The notes under the pieces are model-generated. The model did not search any database, was not told the DNA's origin, and saw nothing but the letters and a program-made list of their open reading frames with translations. Both the position numbers and the translations under genes were made by a program. Of a stretch of DNA of 64,000 nt, positions 1 to 11,370 are shown piece after piece (the stretch's first letter is position 1; each line of letters starts with the position of its first letter). The DNA comes from Allium sativum. Taxonomy: Eukaryota; Streptophyta; Magnoliopsida; Asparagales; Amaryllidaceae. The stretch spans positions 403,226,192 through 403,290,191 of the forward strand of contig CM060921.1 in NCBI GenBank assembly GCA_030737875.1, read 5' to 3'.

Positions 1-357
1 GTCGTCTTCCCATCCTTTATACTCTCTCTCAATTCTTGAGAGTTAGAGTTGAGAATGTCGTCTTCCCATTCTTTCATGTCTTATCGCACAAACAGTCATT
101 GTGCTTGTCCCTGCATATAAGCTGTTTTCAACCTTTCAGGTTTTAAATCATCTTATATTCCATAATCATAACGGAATAGTAGTTGATGGTATAAATAATG
201 CAGGAAAGTAAATGACACACGATATTTTTATAGTGGTTCGGCTAAGTCGTAGCCTACATCCACTTTATAGTTCTTTGTTCATATCAACAGACTTTTCTAA
301 GGCAAGTCGTGCCTTTTTACAGAGTTCATAAGGAAAACAGCAAAGAGTACAACATTC
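1..357 (-). repeat. LTR-like or 3' untranslated remnant beyond the Tat integrase
   Basis: No gene is seen. Read on the minus strand, this follows the integrase stop. At about 221-272 it carries a motif (GTGGATGTAGGC, then CCGAACCACTATAAA) that also occurs in the element's own 5' LTR at about 6756-6805, and related forms occur in many plant LTRs. The rest does not match the 6678-7455 LTR, so this is either a long 3' untranslated segment or part of a different LTR. A short direct repeat beginning GTCGTCTTCCCAT occurs at 1 and at 58. Confidence 0.45.
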
Positions 358-1382
358 CTAATTCAAATATCGCATCAAGTGTTGGGCATTCCAAGCCCTA
401 GGTACCTCTTCGCCATCTACGGTCGTTAACTTGAAGGCTCCTGTTTCAAGTTTCCGTTGGATGACAAAGGGTCCTTCCCACTTTGGACCAAGGTGAGGAA
501 GGGATGGAAAGACTCGCTTTAGCACCAAATCTCCCGGTTCAAAAGTCCTAGAACGAAGTTTTTTGTCATAATAGCATGCCATCTGACGTCGATGTCTTGA
601 CGCACGCAAGTCTGCCTCGTCCCTTTTTTCTTCGATTTCATCAAGAGACTCGAGTAAGAGTGCCTGATTCGTCATCGGGTCATAATATGTTACCCTGTGA
701 GAGGGAACTTCAAGCTCTATTGGAATTACTGCTTCTGAACCAAATGAGAGAGAGAAAGGAGTATGACCGGTAGCTGTCTTAAACGTTGTCCGATATGCCC
801 ACAAAGCTAAGGGCAATTCATCCACCCATTTTGCCTTTACACGTTCTAATCGCTTCTTAAGGATGGATTTTATGACTTTGTTTATTGCTTCTACTTGCCC
901 GTTTGACTGTGGATGAGCGACTGTAGTGTATCGTTTGTCGATCTTATATTTCTGGCAGAAATTTCTGAATTCGGCACCATCGAACTGGGTTCCGTTATCA
1001 GTTATAATGGTCCTTGGGATCCCAAATCGCATATAATATTTCTAACCACGAAACTTATCACCTTTCTCGACGTGATTTTGGTTAAGGGCTCAGCTTCCAC
1101 CCACTTTGTAAAATAGTCCACGGCGACTATTGCATATTTCGCTCCTCCTTTAGCAATTGGTAGAACTCCGATGATGTCAATTCCCCACATGGCAAACGGC
1201 CAAGGACTCACCATCGATCTGAGTTGGGTCGGTGGTGCTCTGGGGATCTTGGAGAATCTCTGGCACTTGTCGCAGCGTCGTAAATAATCAGCTGCATCTT
1301 TATTAATTGTGGGCCAGAAGTATCCATACCGCAATATCTTCTTTGCTAAGGTCTGACCTCCTGTATGGTCTCCACACTCACC
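358..1382 (-). pseudogene. Tat-type integrase (stop and frameshift)
   Basis: Integrase inserts the cDNA. The zinc-binding end is seen in the C-D-K-C-Q-R motif near 1255-1280. The catalytic core has D in G-I-D-I-I-G near 1170, D in I-T-D-N-G-T-Q-F near 995 and E in G-Q-V-E-A near 890. The C-terminal part has F-E-P-G-D-L-V-L and G-P-K-W-E-G-P-F (about 430-545). A TAA at about 1383-1385 separates it from RNase H and a frameshift lies near 1010-1035. The stop at 358 gives a normal C-terminus. Confidence 0.85.
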
Positions 1383-3692
1383 TTAGTGTACTTCTCTTAG
1401 TACACGTTTGATGTCGTTGTGTGCTATACATCGTAACAGGGGCATAGAAAATCCTTGTCTATAAAGAGTATCATCATGAAGGATGTATCTGGTGGCCTTG
1501 CGAACTATGGCCCGCCTCTCACTCTTCTTTGACAGGAGTATCCCATTCTTAAGGAAATTCTTAATTGGGGTCATCCACGACTCCTTCTCCGGTTCTGCTT
1601 CGAAAGCAAATTCAATTTCCATCGACTCAAAGCTTGGCGATCCCAACGTTTCAATTGGAATCATTTCGTCTTCTTCCGGGTTGTCGGAACTAGCTAGCTT
1701 TGCTAGCCTGTCTGCCTTCTGGTTTTCGGCTCTTGGGATATGCGTTACGTTATACCGTTCCAAGTTGCTCAACAGCTCTTCCACTTTTCCGAGATAGGCG
1801 ATAAGTCGAGGTCCCCGAACCACAAACTCCTTTCGCACTTGGCAAACAACTATTTTGGAGTCGCAGAATATATCCAATGTCTTTACTCCGAGTTCTTTAG
1901 CGAGTTTCAGCCCGGCAATCAGGGCTTCATATTCAGAGTCATTATTAGTCGCTGAAAATTCTAATCGTAGAGCGTAATATAACGATCGTCCCTCGGGAGT
2001 AACTAAGACGACTCCAGCTCCGGACCTTCGGTCGATCTTGGCTCCATCTGTGTACGGCTTCCATGGATCTAATTTTAACTCGTCCTCTGACTTGACTACC
2101 TTGTCATTGATCATTTCCTCCTCTGGAATTGTGAACTCTGCTATAAAGTCAGCCAGAGCTTGCCCCCTGATCGACCTCCGCGGCTGGAAATTTAAATCAA
2201 ATTGACTTAATTCAATATTCCATTTGATCAAACGCCCCGATGCTTCGGGTCTCTGCAACATCTGCCTCAGAGGCTGGTCAGTGTATATGGTTATTGGGTG
2301 AGCTTGGAAATAGTGGCGAAGTTTTCGGGAGGCGATTAGGAGGCTGTAAGCAAGCTTCTCAATCCTTGGGTAGTTGCGTTCTGCAGCTGCCAATTTCTTG
2401 CTTACATAATATACCGGCCTTTGCACTTTGTCTTCTTCTCGGACCAAGGCTGTGCTAACGGCGTGAGCCGAAACCGCTAGGTAAACAAATAACTCTTTAT
2501 GATCCACTGGCTTTGACAAAATCGGTGGTTTCTCTAGTAATTCCAATAAATTTCGAAAGGCCTCAACACAGTCCGGAGTCCATTCGAAATTCTTCTTTCC
2601 CCTTTTAATCAAGTCAAAAAATGGGACGCATTTGTCCGTTGCTTTGGAGATAAATCTGCTCAACGCGGCTACTTTCCCTGCAAGACTTTGGACATCTTTG
2701 ATTCTCCTCGGTTCTTCAATGTTTCTTATTGCTGCTATTTGGATGGGATTGATTTCAATCCCTCGAGAGCTCACAATGAAGCCTAGAAACTTTCCCGATG
2801 CCACTCCAAATGAGCATTTCAAAGGATTTAACTTCATCCGATACATTCGCAGGATACCAAGCATCTCTGCCAAGTCTTGTGTATGGCTGGAGGATTGTTT
2901 CGATTTGACAAGCATATCATCCACATAAACTGCCATAGTCTTCCCTATTTGGTTATAAAACATCCTGTTCACCAAGCGTTGATAGATAGCTCCAGCGTTT
3001 TTCAATCCAAACGGCATGACCACATAACAATACAACCCCAAATTTGTAATGAAGCTCGTGTGTTCTTGATCTGGCACTTGCATAGGAATCTGGTTGTACC
3101 CGGAATATGCGTTCATGAAAGAAAGAAGTTCGTGTCCCACTGTCGAATCTACAAGCTGGTCGATTCTGGGGAATGGGAAGCTATCTTTCGGGCAAGCTTT
3201 GTTCAGGTCTGAAAAATCAATGCATGTCCGCCACTTTCCGTTTGGCTTCTTTACTAAAACAGGATTCGATATCCAGTCGGGATATGTCGAATCTCTAATA
3301 AATCCGTTCTCTTTCAGCTTCTCCACTTCTTCTTTCAGAGCTGCCGACCTCTCTGGGCCCAGCACACGTCTCTTTTGCTTTACAGGCGGGTGTTTTGGGT
3401 TTATATTTAGTGAATGACTCATGACGGGTGGCGATATCCCACACATGTCGGCGTGGGTCCAGGCAAACACATCCAGGTTTGCCTTCAGGAAGTCAGTTAG
3501 TTCTTGGGCTCAATGTGGATCCAACTGGGTTGCAATCTTCAAAACTCTTGTTGGATCAGCTTCGTCAATGGGTATGTCCACTGTCGCTTCGTTAGGAGTT
3601 GCATTTCTAGCCTCTGGTTCCTCATCTTTTCTAGGATCCAAGTCTTCAGGCGTTCCTTTGGGCAACTCCTTTGGGGCCGATCCCTCTAATTG
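1383..3692 (-). pseudogene. pol: Tat-type reverse transcriptase with two RNase H domains
   Basis: An open stretch of 695 codons (1383-3470) carries RT, with the Y-V-D-D box near 2915, a gypsy RNase H with Y-T-D-Q near 2270-2290, and a second RNase H at about 1690-2065 (Y-T-D-G, S-E-Y-E-A-L, C-D-S-K and K-A-D-R). This double RNase H marks the Tat lineage. Upstream, 3471-3692 links it to protease but has two stops. In RT the usual F-M-D-A-Y-S-G-Y motif reads F-M-N-A-Y-S-G-Y (about 3105-3130): the metal-binding Asp is Asn, so polymerase activity should be lost even though the frame is long. The frame ends at a TAA where relatives have Glu (E-V-H-stop-G-E-C-G-D-H). Confidence 0.85.
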
Positions 3693-4835
3693 CTACGCCG
3701 AACCCTCCTTTGGAGGAGGCGAGGCACCTTTACTCTCGATGTTGAGTCCCTTCATCAACATCTTTAATTCAGCAACATAGCAAGCCCGTCGGGAAACTTG
3801 ATCTCCTCTCATTACTCCTGTTCCGGCTTCAGTTGGGAACTTAAGCAATAAACACCAAGGGGCGATGCAAGCCCTGAACTCTGCAAGGGCAGGCCTTCCC
3901 AAAAATGCGTTGTAGGGCGAATCTACGTCCAACACTACGAACTGAAGCATTCGTACTCTTCGGCGTTCCCCTTGCCCTAATGTTACGGGAAATTCTATAT
4001 ACCCCATCGGAGCTGTCGACGCTCCGTTGAAGCCTCGGATCTAACCTTCGCATGGCTTCAAATCTTCAGACTCGAGTTTCATCTGATCGAATGACTTTTT
4101 AAACAAAATATTAATATAGCTTCCATTGTCTACTAGCACCTTATGAACCAATGCCGGTCCAATGGTAGTGGTGATGACCAACGGATCTTCGGTGGGTGAC
4201 TGGATTCCGGTATTGTCTCTGCTACGGAACACCACGTCATCAAACATTGTCCTCTGTTGTTTCACAGGGGCGATATCTTCCAAATCATCACATTCATCCA
4301 CATCTACGTGCTTAGCTGCATTAACGTATTGGTCCATTGCTCTAAAACTGTGGATAGCTGGGTGGGATCCACCTACTATGGTGTTAATAACAATTCCCTT
4401 GCCTTTCTGCTGCGCTGTAGGCTTGGGAGCAGATTGGTTCTGGTTTGGAGCTTGTTCTCCTTGCCCCCTGTCTCTTGGGGCAGCCTCATATTCATCCAAT
4501 TTTCCTTCGCGCAACAGCTTCTCAATCACATCTCTCAAATGTCGACATTCATTTGTTGAATGCCCATGAGTTCCATGAAATAAACAAAATTTTCCAGTTG
4601 TGATTTCTTTCTCCGTTGAGTCTCGAGGCGGCGGTCTTTTGTATTGCAAAACATTGTATGTATCCAAGTAAATGTTCTCCAGAGTGTCGTTCAACGGTGA
4701 ATAATTTTCATAGGTCTGCAACTGGGGTCTTTTGTTAGAATTACTTCCTCGGTTCCTATTTCTCTTGTTACCATTCGCGTTACGGTTGTTGTTGCCCCCG
4801 TTTCCATTGTTATCGTTTCCACTCTTGTTTCCCAC
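3693..4835 (-). pseudogene. Tat-type gag C-terminus and aspartic protease (broken)
   Basis: The N-terminal part is Asn/Gly-rich. A Tat-type zinc-knuckle-like motif, C-L-F-H with G-H-S-T-N-E-C, lies at about 4530-4595. The protease core V-L-V-D-N-G-S-Y-I-N-I-L-F lies near 4100-4140; Tat proteases use a D-x-G-S form here. The frame is then lost near 4041 and the second half of the protease, with F-L-G-R-P, continues at 3693-4007. The product would cut the polyprotein into its parts. The break between the two protease halves makes it non-functional. Confidence 0.75.
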
Positions 4836-4868
4836 ATTTACTTCGACTTTCTCGGAAGTTTCTCCTGA

Positions 4869-6536
4869 CTACTTCACGGCGACATTACTCTGAATAGTTT
4901 CTTTTGAAGCCGCTCTGGACATTCTCTTTCTGTTTGCCCTTGCCTCCTCTCGTCTTAAGTGAATATCGTCCTTTTCATAAAATAACTCTCTTGTGAGAGG
5001 TGGCTTTCCAGAAAGATAATCTCCAAACTCGAAATCAGGATCGACTCCTTCCATCAAAGCCATCAAGATGGTGGGCTCGTGCGGGTCACTGACTTCTGTC
5101 ACAACTAAGTTGAAACGGTCGAGATATGACTTCAAAGACTCACCCGGCGCTTGCTTAATTCTTGATAATTCAATATCATTCTTAGACTTTCGGGCATGAA
5201 GTCGGAACTGACTCATAAAACGTTCGCTTAATTCCCTAAAATTCGATATTGATTGAGGAGGAAGTCGGGTAAACCATAGCAATGCCACGTCTTCCAAGTA
5301 GGTCGGGAAAGCTTTACACTTCACTGCGTCAGGGGCAGCAGCAGCATTCATGAGCCATGCATATCGCATCAAATGTTGTCCCGGGTCGGTCCTCCCGTTT
5401 TACCTGTCCATCTGCGGTAGGTTAAAACGTCGGGGGAACTGAAAGTTAAGGATGTCATCAGTAAAGGGAGTATGGCTTCGCTCAATGCCATAATCTTCAT
5501 TAGTGTAGTTCTGACTCTCAGACATGATCTGGCATACCATAGTCCATACGTCAGCATTAGTCAAAGGCCGTCCAGGCTCCCTGGCTCCGATGTTCGGGTT
5601 TCCTCTGGGCTCCTAATCAGGGGACACCCTCCTTCTGATGTTCGGGTTTCCTCTGGGCTCCTGATCACGGGATGCCCTCCTTCTTCTAGCAGCTTCTGCT
5701 CTGCTTTGTTCCCTACGTTCCCGATCGATCTCGGGAGGAAGGGGCTGGAGCATTTGTCCCTGAGTTGGATTGGTAAGGTTAGGGTCTCTAGGCAATACAT
5801 TTGATCCCCGCTTTGGTAATAGCATAGGCTCTCTCAAGCTTGGATCATTGGGTCCTAGTACCCAGGAAGCGTCCTCGCGAGACCCTAAAGATCCAAACGT
5901 CATTTGCTCCAAATTCTGAGGTCGTTCGAGCGGCCTTCTTTCACGGGGCCGTTCTTCCTCAGAAGAAGAAGACTGATCCATTTCAATGTGATGAACCGGG
6001 GATAGAGTTCTTTGCCTGTAGGGCTCGCCGATTTCCCTGCTCATGATTCTCATATTCTCTTGCATCATGAGATTGGTGCGCTCGTGGATTTTCATAGCCT
6101 CCCTAGTGCTCTCAAGCATGTCAAGAAGGCACGAAAAATCTCCTTGGGTAATAGGCGCAGATGGATTGATCTGATCATTGATCCTGGTGGCTGGAGTCGG
6201 AGCATTTGGAGGAGCTCGAGTAGAGGTTCCAGCATCACCTAGTGACGGGTCGGATCGAAGCTGAGCAATTTGTTCGGGTCGGAGCTGGGAAACTTGTTCG
6301 GATCGGAGCAGAGCAACCTGTTCGGATCGGTTAGGGTTAGGGGAATGCACTTCTTCAAATTCTCCTGCACGGATAGGTTCGGAGCTCTCTCCTTGAGTTC
6401 GGTTCGGATTTCCTGAACCTGTCCAATCCGCTGCCGAGCTCTGCCCATGAGACCTTGTCACAACTGGGTTTTGCTAATTTTCACCAACTCCGTTCCCTCG
6501 ACTAGTTTGAACTTCCTTTCCTTTTCCTTTGGCCAT
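4869..6536 (-). pseudogene. gag: Tat-type gag, N-terminal and capsid part (broken)
   Basis: The likely start is the ATG at 6536, about 120 nt inside the primer site; the frame then begins M-A-K-G-K-G-K. A TAG stop falls at codon 21 (6474-6476), another stop at about 5613, and a TAA near 5403. The N-terminal part has a run of short repeats rich in S-E-Q and R-S-D (about 6240-6340) and a basic RS-rich tail. The segment 4869-5372 matches the retrotransposon gag capsid fold, with F-P-T-Y-L-E and W-F-T-R-L-P-P followed by the F-R-E-L and F-M-S-Q-F motifs. It would form the virus-like particle. Two stops read as CAG-to-TAG changes at positions where glutamine fits the local repeat. No functional product is expected. 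Confidence 0.8.
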
Positions 6537-6654
6537 AGTTCTTCAACAATCAACCAACAAATATTCAAAAGCGTCGAAACTTGAGGATTAACTTCTTTGA
6601 ACTCAACGGTCCAAAAAAGTAGAACGATAATCCAGAAAAATAGAGAATTCAAAT

Positions 6655-6674
6655 GGTTCTCAGTGAAAGCACCA
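6655..6674 (-). other. tRNA primer-binding site of the Tat-type element
   Basis: On the minus strand this reads TGGTGCTTTC followed by ACTGAGAACC, which is complementary to a tRNA 3' end finishing in CACCA. It sits 3 nt inside the LTR edge, as expected. It is not the TGGTATCAGAGC type used by the chromoviruses in this window. The tRNA species is not assigned. Confidence 0.7.
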
Positions 6675-6677
6675 AAA

Positions 6678-7455
6678 TGTTAGACCAAAAAGTGGTTCTA
6701 ACACCCGAATTGACTAAAATCGAAATAAAATAAGATCAAAAATAAAATGGAGACACAGAATTTATAGTGGTTCGGCGTCGAAAAGCCTACGTCCACTTTA
6801 TAATCACTTTCCTCGATGATATAGATGTAAATACAATGAGATATTCACACAATTTCACTCACTTTTCACGTACATTCACTCAATTATCTCAAAAAATACT
6901 TTGAATGACGATTTGGATTGTTTGGGAATGTTGAGGTTCGGTCCTCAAAGGTGTTTGAACTCTCAGAATGCTCGAAAAGATCCTTTCAAATGTCTCTTGA
7001 CGGGATATTTATAGGTGGAAAATCCCCCTGGAGTGGGATCGGTTCGGACCCACGTGGCATCAATCCCGCCTCAATCGGGTTCGGATGGAGTCTGATGATG
7101 ACAGCACAACAGGTTAGTGGACATCATGGGCAGGAAATGGTCATAACTACTCCGAACATCCAGGAGGTCGTGGGGTGAAGTGATATGATATGTTGGGTTC
7201 GGTTCGGAAGAGTGAACAGAAGGGGTTCGGATCGGGGCATCCGATCCGACCCGACCTAAGCTGAACCTGAGTCCTTGTCCATTTTGCTCTGCCCCGTCCC
7301 GAACTGGTAGTAGCCCTCTGACCCAATTGCGTAGTAGCCCTCCGATCCGATTGGGTAGTAGCTCTCTGATCCGACCTGATACTTTCTAAGAAGAAATGTT
7401 CTCCAACGCTTGACATCTTGACTTTGTGTTGCCTAGTTCACAAAGTAGGCTAACA
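6678..7455 (-). repeat. 5' LTR of the Tat-type element
   Basis: This 778-bp repeat has the perfect 6-bp terminal inverted repeat TGTTAG/CTAACA. On the minus strand its 3' end lies next to the primer site. It contains repeats of TTCGGATCGG and CCGATCCGAC around 7195-7400 and the CGAACCACTATAAA motif near its inner end. The matching 3' LTR was not found in the window, so identity as an LTR rests on the termini and the adjacent primer site. The outside flank begins CTTCG, a possible target-site copy. Confidence 0.75.
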
Positions 7456-8399
7456 CTTCGAATGCCACATTGTCAGATCCATCGAAAATCACTAATTGAC
7501 ATCTACAAGAGTACATTACGTGTTAGCTAAAGAAGATTCCTTCTTCGCTTCCACTCTTGGTACGGTTAAAGAAATCAATGTACGTGACCTTTCTGGAAAT
7601 ACTCTTTTAGACATTCATCCATACAAGTCATCCAGGAACATGATGAACCGAAGGCACTATTCAGTACATCCATCTTAGGCACTGTTATCTAAGACTTATA
7701 CAATAGCCCTTGCACTTTACTCCGTCTTCAATTATCTTTGGCATATATGATTCGCAAAGCTTATGCCAATACAGAGTGGTTCTTTGGATAATAATCCAAC
7801 TGGTCTCTCCATATTAACAACGTTAAAATGGTCAAAACATCGATAGTCTGTGATTTAACCATCAAAGAAAAACAGGTGTGCAAACAACAATATTATTTCC
7901 AGGAGGAAATTATATCGATCAACCATCGTTCAACATTTATCTCTTTATTTCATTAATTTACTTATCTCATGTTCCCATATATTCTAAATTCTTATTTTCT
8001 ATTATTAGAAAACATTTCTGATTCTCATTTGGAAAACATTTCCAAAACTTCTTAATTGGGATTTAAACAAATGTTTAAAACTATATTGCGATGACGACTC
8101 AAACCACTATACTAAATTACTAAATCCACTTAACCACTTCACCCTCGAACCGTAACCATTTCTTAATTAAAAACGCAGTCAATCAAGTTGGGGTATAGCT
8201 ACCTCTCAGACCTTAACTGAACCACCTTTCAAATCTCGAAAGAGATAAGATTCACCTTTTTAACTCTTTAACAATTCCTTACGAACCCTCAGATTCTATT
8301 TACGAACCCCCTTCTTTTACAAGTTTTACGTGATTATAACAATGGTGTTATAATCTCCTGCATCTGAAATATATTATCTTTAATATGACTTTTATTTCC

Positions 8400-8960
8400 T
8401 AACTCGAATAACATAACGACAACTAATTTATTTACTCCTATTCGGTTAACTCTAGTCTATAACTCTTATTTGAATAACTCCAACCTATTAACTCTTACTT
8501 GAATAACTCCAACCTAATAACTCTTACTGTATTAACTCTTATTCGAATAACTTATATTCTATTTGCTTACTTTCGAATACTTATATTCGATAATCTCTTT
8601 CTTCGAATAAATCTTATTTGATTTAACTCCTGTCAAATAACTAGATTCGATCAACTCACTTCGAATATCTCTGATTCGATTATCTCACTTCGATATCTCT
8701 AATTCGATTATCTCACTTCGAATATTTCTGATTCGATTCACTTCTTCGAATAACTAAATTCGATTACTCATTTCAACTCTATTCGAATAAACTAAATTCG
8801 ATTCACTCCATTTGAATAACTCTAGTTCGATTTAACTCTATTCAATAACTCGAGTTCGATTTAACTCTATCGATTAACTCTAACTGATTAAATCTAACTG
8901 GTTTAACCTAACTGGTTTAACCTAACTGGTTAGCTCTTTGTCCTTATTCAGTTTCAAACA
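8400..8960. repeat. Degenerate TTCGAATAACTC-type short tandem repeats
   Basis: Dozens of diverged copies of a unit resembling ATTCGATTAACTC or TTCGAATAACTC follow one another, with no open frame. The recurring TTCGAA core is itself a palindrome. The right end shifts to AACTGGTTTAACC-like units (about 8890-8935). Confidence 0.65.
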
Positions 8961-9194
8961 TCGAGGTTGAAAACGATTCTTACTTCTTTATATAAGTCCT
9001 GACTTATATATTCTATTTATCCAAATGACAAATATTTAACTTAATTTATAAATATCATTTATAAATCAATCTGCTCCTTTTATCTATTTACTTCTTCATA
9101 TATAAGTTCAGACTTATATATATATTTATCCAAAGATAAATATTTCCTTTATAATCTATTTGTTTTCTAAATGCCTTTTTCCCATATTTCCTTT

Positions 9195-9535
9195 TTAAAT
9201 CTTTATTTGTAAATGGTTTACAAATATTACCCTTTTAAATTCTATTTGCAAATGGTTTGCAAATATTCCCTTCTCTATTCTATTTGCAAATGGTTTGCGA
9301 ATATTTCCTTTTCAACTCTATTTGCAAATGTGCTGCAAATACCTCTCATATAATATCTTATTTGTTTTCTAAACAAATATTCCTTTTATCTTATTCTATT
9401 CATTTAACAAATAAATATCCTTTTCTTATCCTATTTATTTAACAAACTAATATCCTTTATAACCTATTTGTAAATGTTTTACACATATTTCTCTTTCTAT
9501 TTTATTTATAAATGGTTTACAAATATTTCTTTATT
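9195..9535. repeat. Array of ATTTGYAAA-TGG-TTTRCAAAT hairpin repeats in LTR-E
   Basis: About six copies of a short palindrome recur every 40 to 150 bp. One reads ATTTGTAAA-TGG-TTTACAAAT; others read ATTTGCAAA-TGG-TTTGCAAAT, so a change on one arm is matched on the other. Further weaker units (ATTTATAAATA type) continue to about 9900. Confidence 0.65.
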
Positions 9536-11009
9536 CATTCTCTAAATAAATAATCCCTTTTTATAACTTATTTATTTCCTACTGAATGTCCTTTTAAATA
9601 ACTTATTTATTTTCTAAGTCAATATCTCTTTATCTTATCCTATTTATTTAACAAATAAATAATCCATTTAAATATCTAATTTATTTATTCTAAATAAATA
9701 ATTTTCTTTACAAATATTCCATTTATAAAGATTTCCCTTCATATAAAATTCCACTTAAACATATTTCCTATTTATAAATATTCCATTTATAAATAAATTT
9801 CTATTTATAAGTATTCCATTTATAAATAATTTCCTTTATAAAATCTTCTTTGATTTTATAAATATTACCACTTTTATAAAACCCCTTGGATTTTATAAAT
9901 AATCTAATTTCAATATTCATTTTGAAATCCCCCTTTTTCCAACAGTGTGTTATGGTGTTTAACATATCAAATTACGATGTCCAATATCGTCCATACACAT
10001 ATAATCAACAACAGATTATAAACCACGTCATATATCACAATATATGAAAATAATAAAATAGCTGTTGAGGAATCCAGTCGGACTCCTCCAACATGTTTCC
10101 CTGCATCCACAGATGTTACACAATAAAATCAACATCACTTTCAGTTCCATATGATATATTCTGTTAAACAGAATCAATATAGAAATTCAACTAACTGACT
10201 AGCAGTTCAATAAAACAGTCAACATACAGTCAATCAGCCAATATTTAACAGTTCTAAAAATACAACATGAAATTATAAACTTTTCAGAGTTAGTGAGATT
10301 TACTCACATTAGCAGTTCATCGTTAAAGAACGATAAACTGTTTGTTTGATTTGAATCAAACAATTTATTTTTCCATAAATTAAAACGAGCTCAGATCCGT
10401 TCCCAATCAGTGACATGGTGTTGTCCTCGTCCCTACGATCCAGTCTGATCTTGTTTCGTCGGATTCTGACACCGTATGAGCAAGTTACGTATTTTACAAG
10501 TTCCTATACCTTCTAAATAAATTTAAAACTCTCCTTCGCATCCTCTTTCCACTCCTCCTCCCGATACCCAGCTCGCACCCAAGACAAAGATCGTGTTCAT
10601 CAGTATCTCGTGTACTGTAGGTATTTCGAGCGACTGTTTTTATCCCAGAAAATCCCAAAATTCCCGCAAGCTCTTCGGTTTCCCACAGTAAATCCCAAAC
10701 CGAACACCGTTTCACCAATCACGGCTTCAAACTCCAAGTTTCTGCAACCCTAGCTTTACTAAACCCGAAGCTGTACATTTCCGCACTAGAAAATTTGACA
10801 TCGCACCCTATACAACTTACCCCAAATCGAAGACCAACCCACAATGATTTCAAATCTATATATATATATATATATTGATTTATACATTTTACTTTGGTTT
10901 TTGTTTGATTTTTGAGAGATCGAAATGGTTGAAGGTAAAACAAGCGAGGGCTAGAAATGCTTATGACCGTGGTAAAATAGGAATTAGATTATTAGGGTTA
11001 AGGGTGGTG

Positions 11010-11017
11010 TATTTATA
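11010..11017 (-). promoter_or_regulatory. TATA-like box of LTR-E
   Basis: TATAAATA on the minus strand, about 1.06 kb from the LTR start at 12078, with a CA-rich stretch just downstream. Confidence 0.45.
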
Positions 11018-11062
11018 GACAATTTAGATACTTTCCTATGCATTATTTTATTCTATTTATAA

Positions 11063-11370
11063 TCAAACGTTAATTATCCTAGTCTCTGAAAATTCATACG
11101 ACCACATAAAATACCCAAAAATCATGAAAATGGTCACGCAACTAGAGTTCGACATTACGGTCCCAACGAAACTGGTTTCGTCGAATTCCGACTTTGTATG
11201 CTCACATAGTGTAATTTTAACTGTCAAAATACTGACTGTTTTCCACTCTAAAAATCCGTACGGCCACACAGCGACCCCAAAAATCACGGAACTTGGAATA
11301 TAGCAATAATTTGATGCTGTGGATCCAACAAAATTAGTTTCGTCGAATTCCGACTTCGTTTGCAAAACCG
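11063..11370 (-). repeat. Diverged tandem duplication upstream of the LTR-E TATA box
   Basis: Two copies of a segment of about 150 bp follow each other. Each carries, on the minus strand, GTCGGAATTCGACGAAAC, then GTGATTTTTGGG or CATGATTTTTGGG, then GTGTGGCCGTACGG or ATGTGGTCGTATGA. Both lie upstream of the TATA-like box at 11010-11017, so they may be a duplicated enhancer. Confidence 0.65.

Larger units (their letters stand above)
358..7455 (-). mobile_element. Degenerate Tat/Ogre-type Ty3/gypsy retrotransposon
   Basis: The order on the minus strand is LTR, primer site, gag, protease, RT, RNase H, a second RNase H, integrase. The second RNase H between the usual RNase H and integrase is characteristic of the Tat lineage (Ogre, Retand and relatives). 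The 5' LTR is 6678-7455 and its inner edge is followed 3 nt later by a 20-nt primer site. The 3' LTR is not recognisable inside the window. Several stops, a frameshift in integrase and a changed RT catalytic residue show that this copy is dead. Confidence 0.85.

Noticed and set aside
4162..4569. Plus-strand open frames opposite the Tat gag-pol
   Set aside because: They are antisense shadows of the minus-strand gag and protease.
7496..7678. 60-codon plus-strand frame that looks unusually protein-like
   Set aside because: No family recognised, no promoter or homologous neighbour, and short open stretches of this size are expected. It could be a scrap of older flanking DNA; a protein search would decide.
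10856..10878. TA microsatellite, with others near 44539, 46878 and 58146
   Set aside because: Ordinary simple repeats in AT-rich LTRs.
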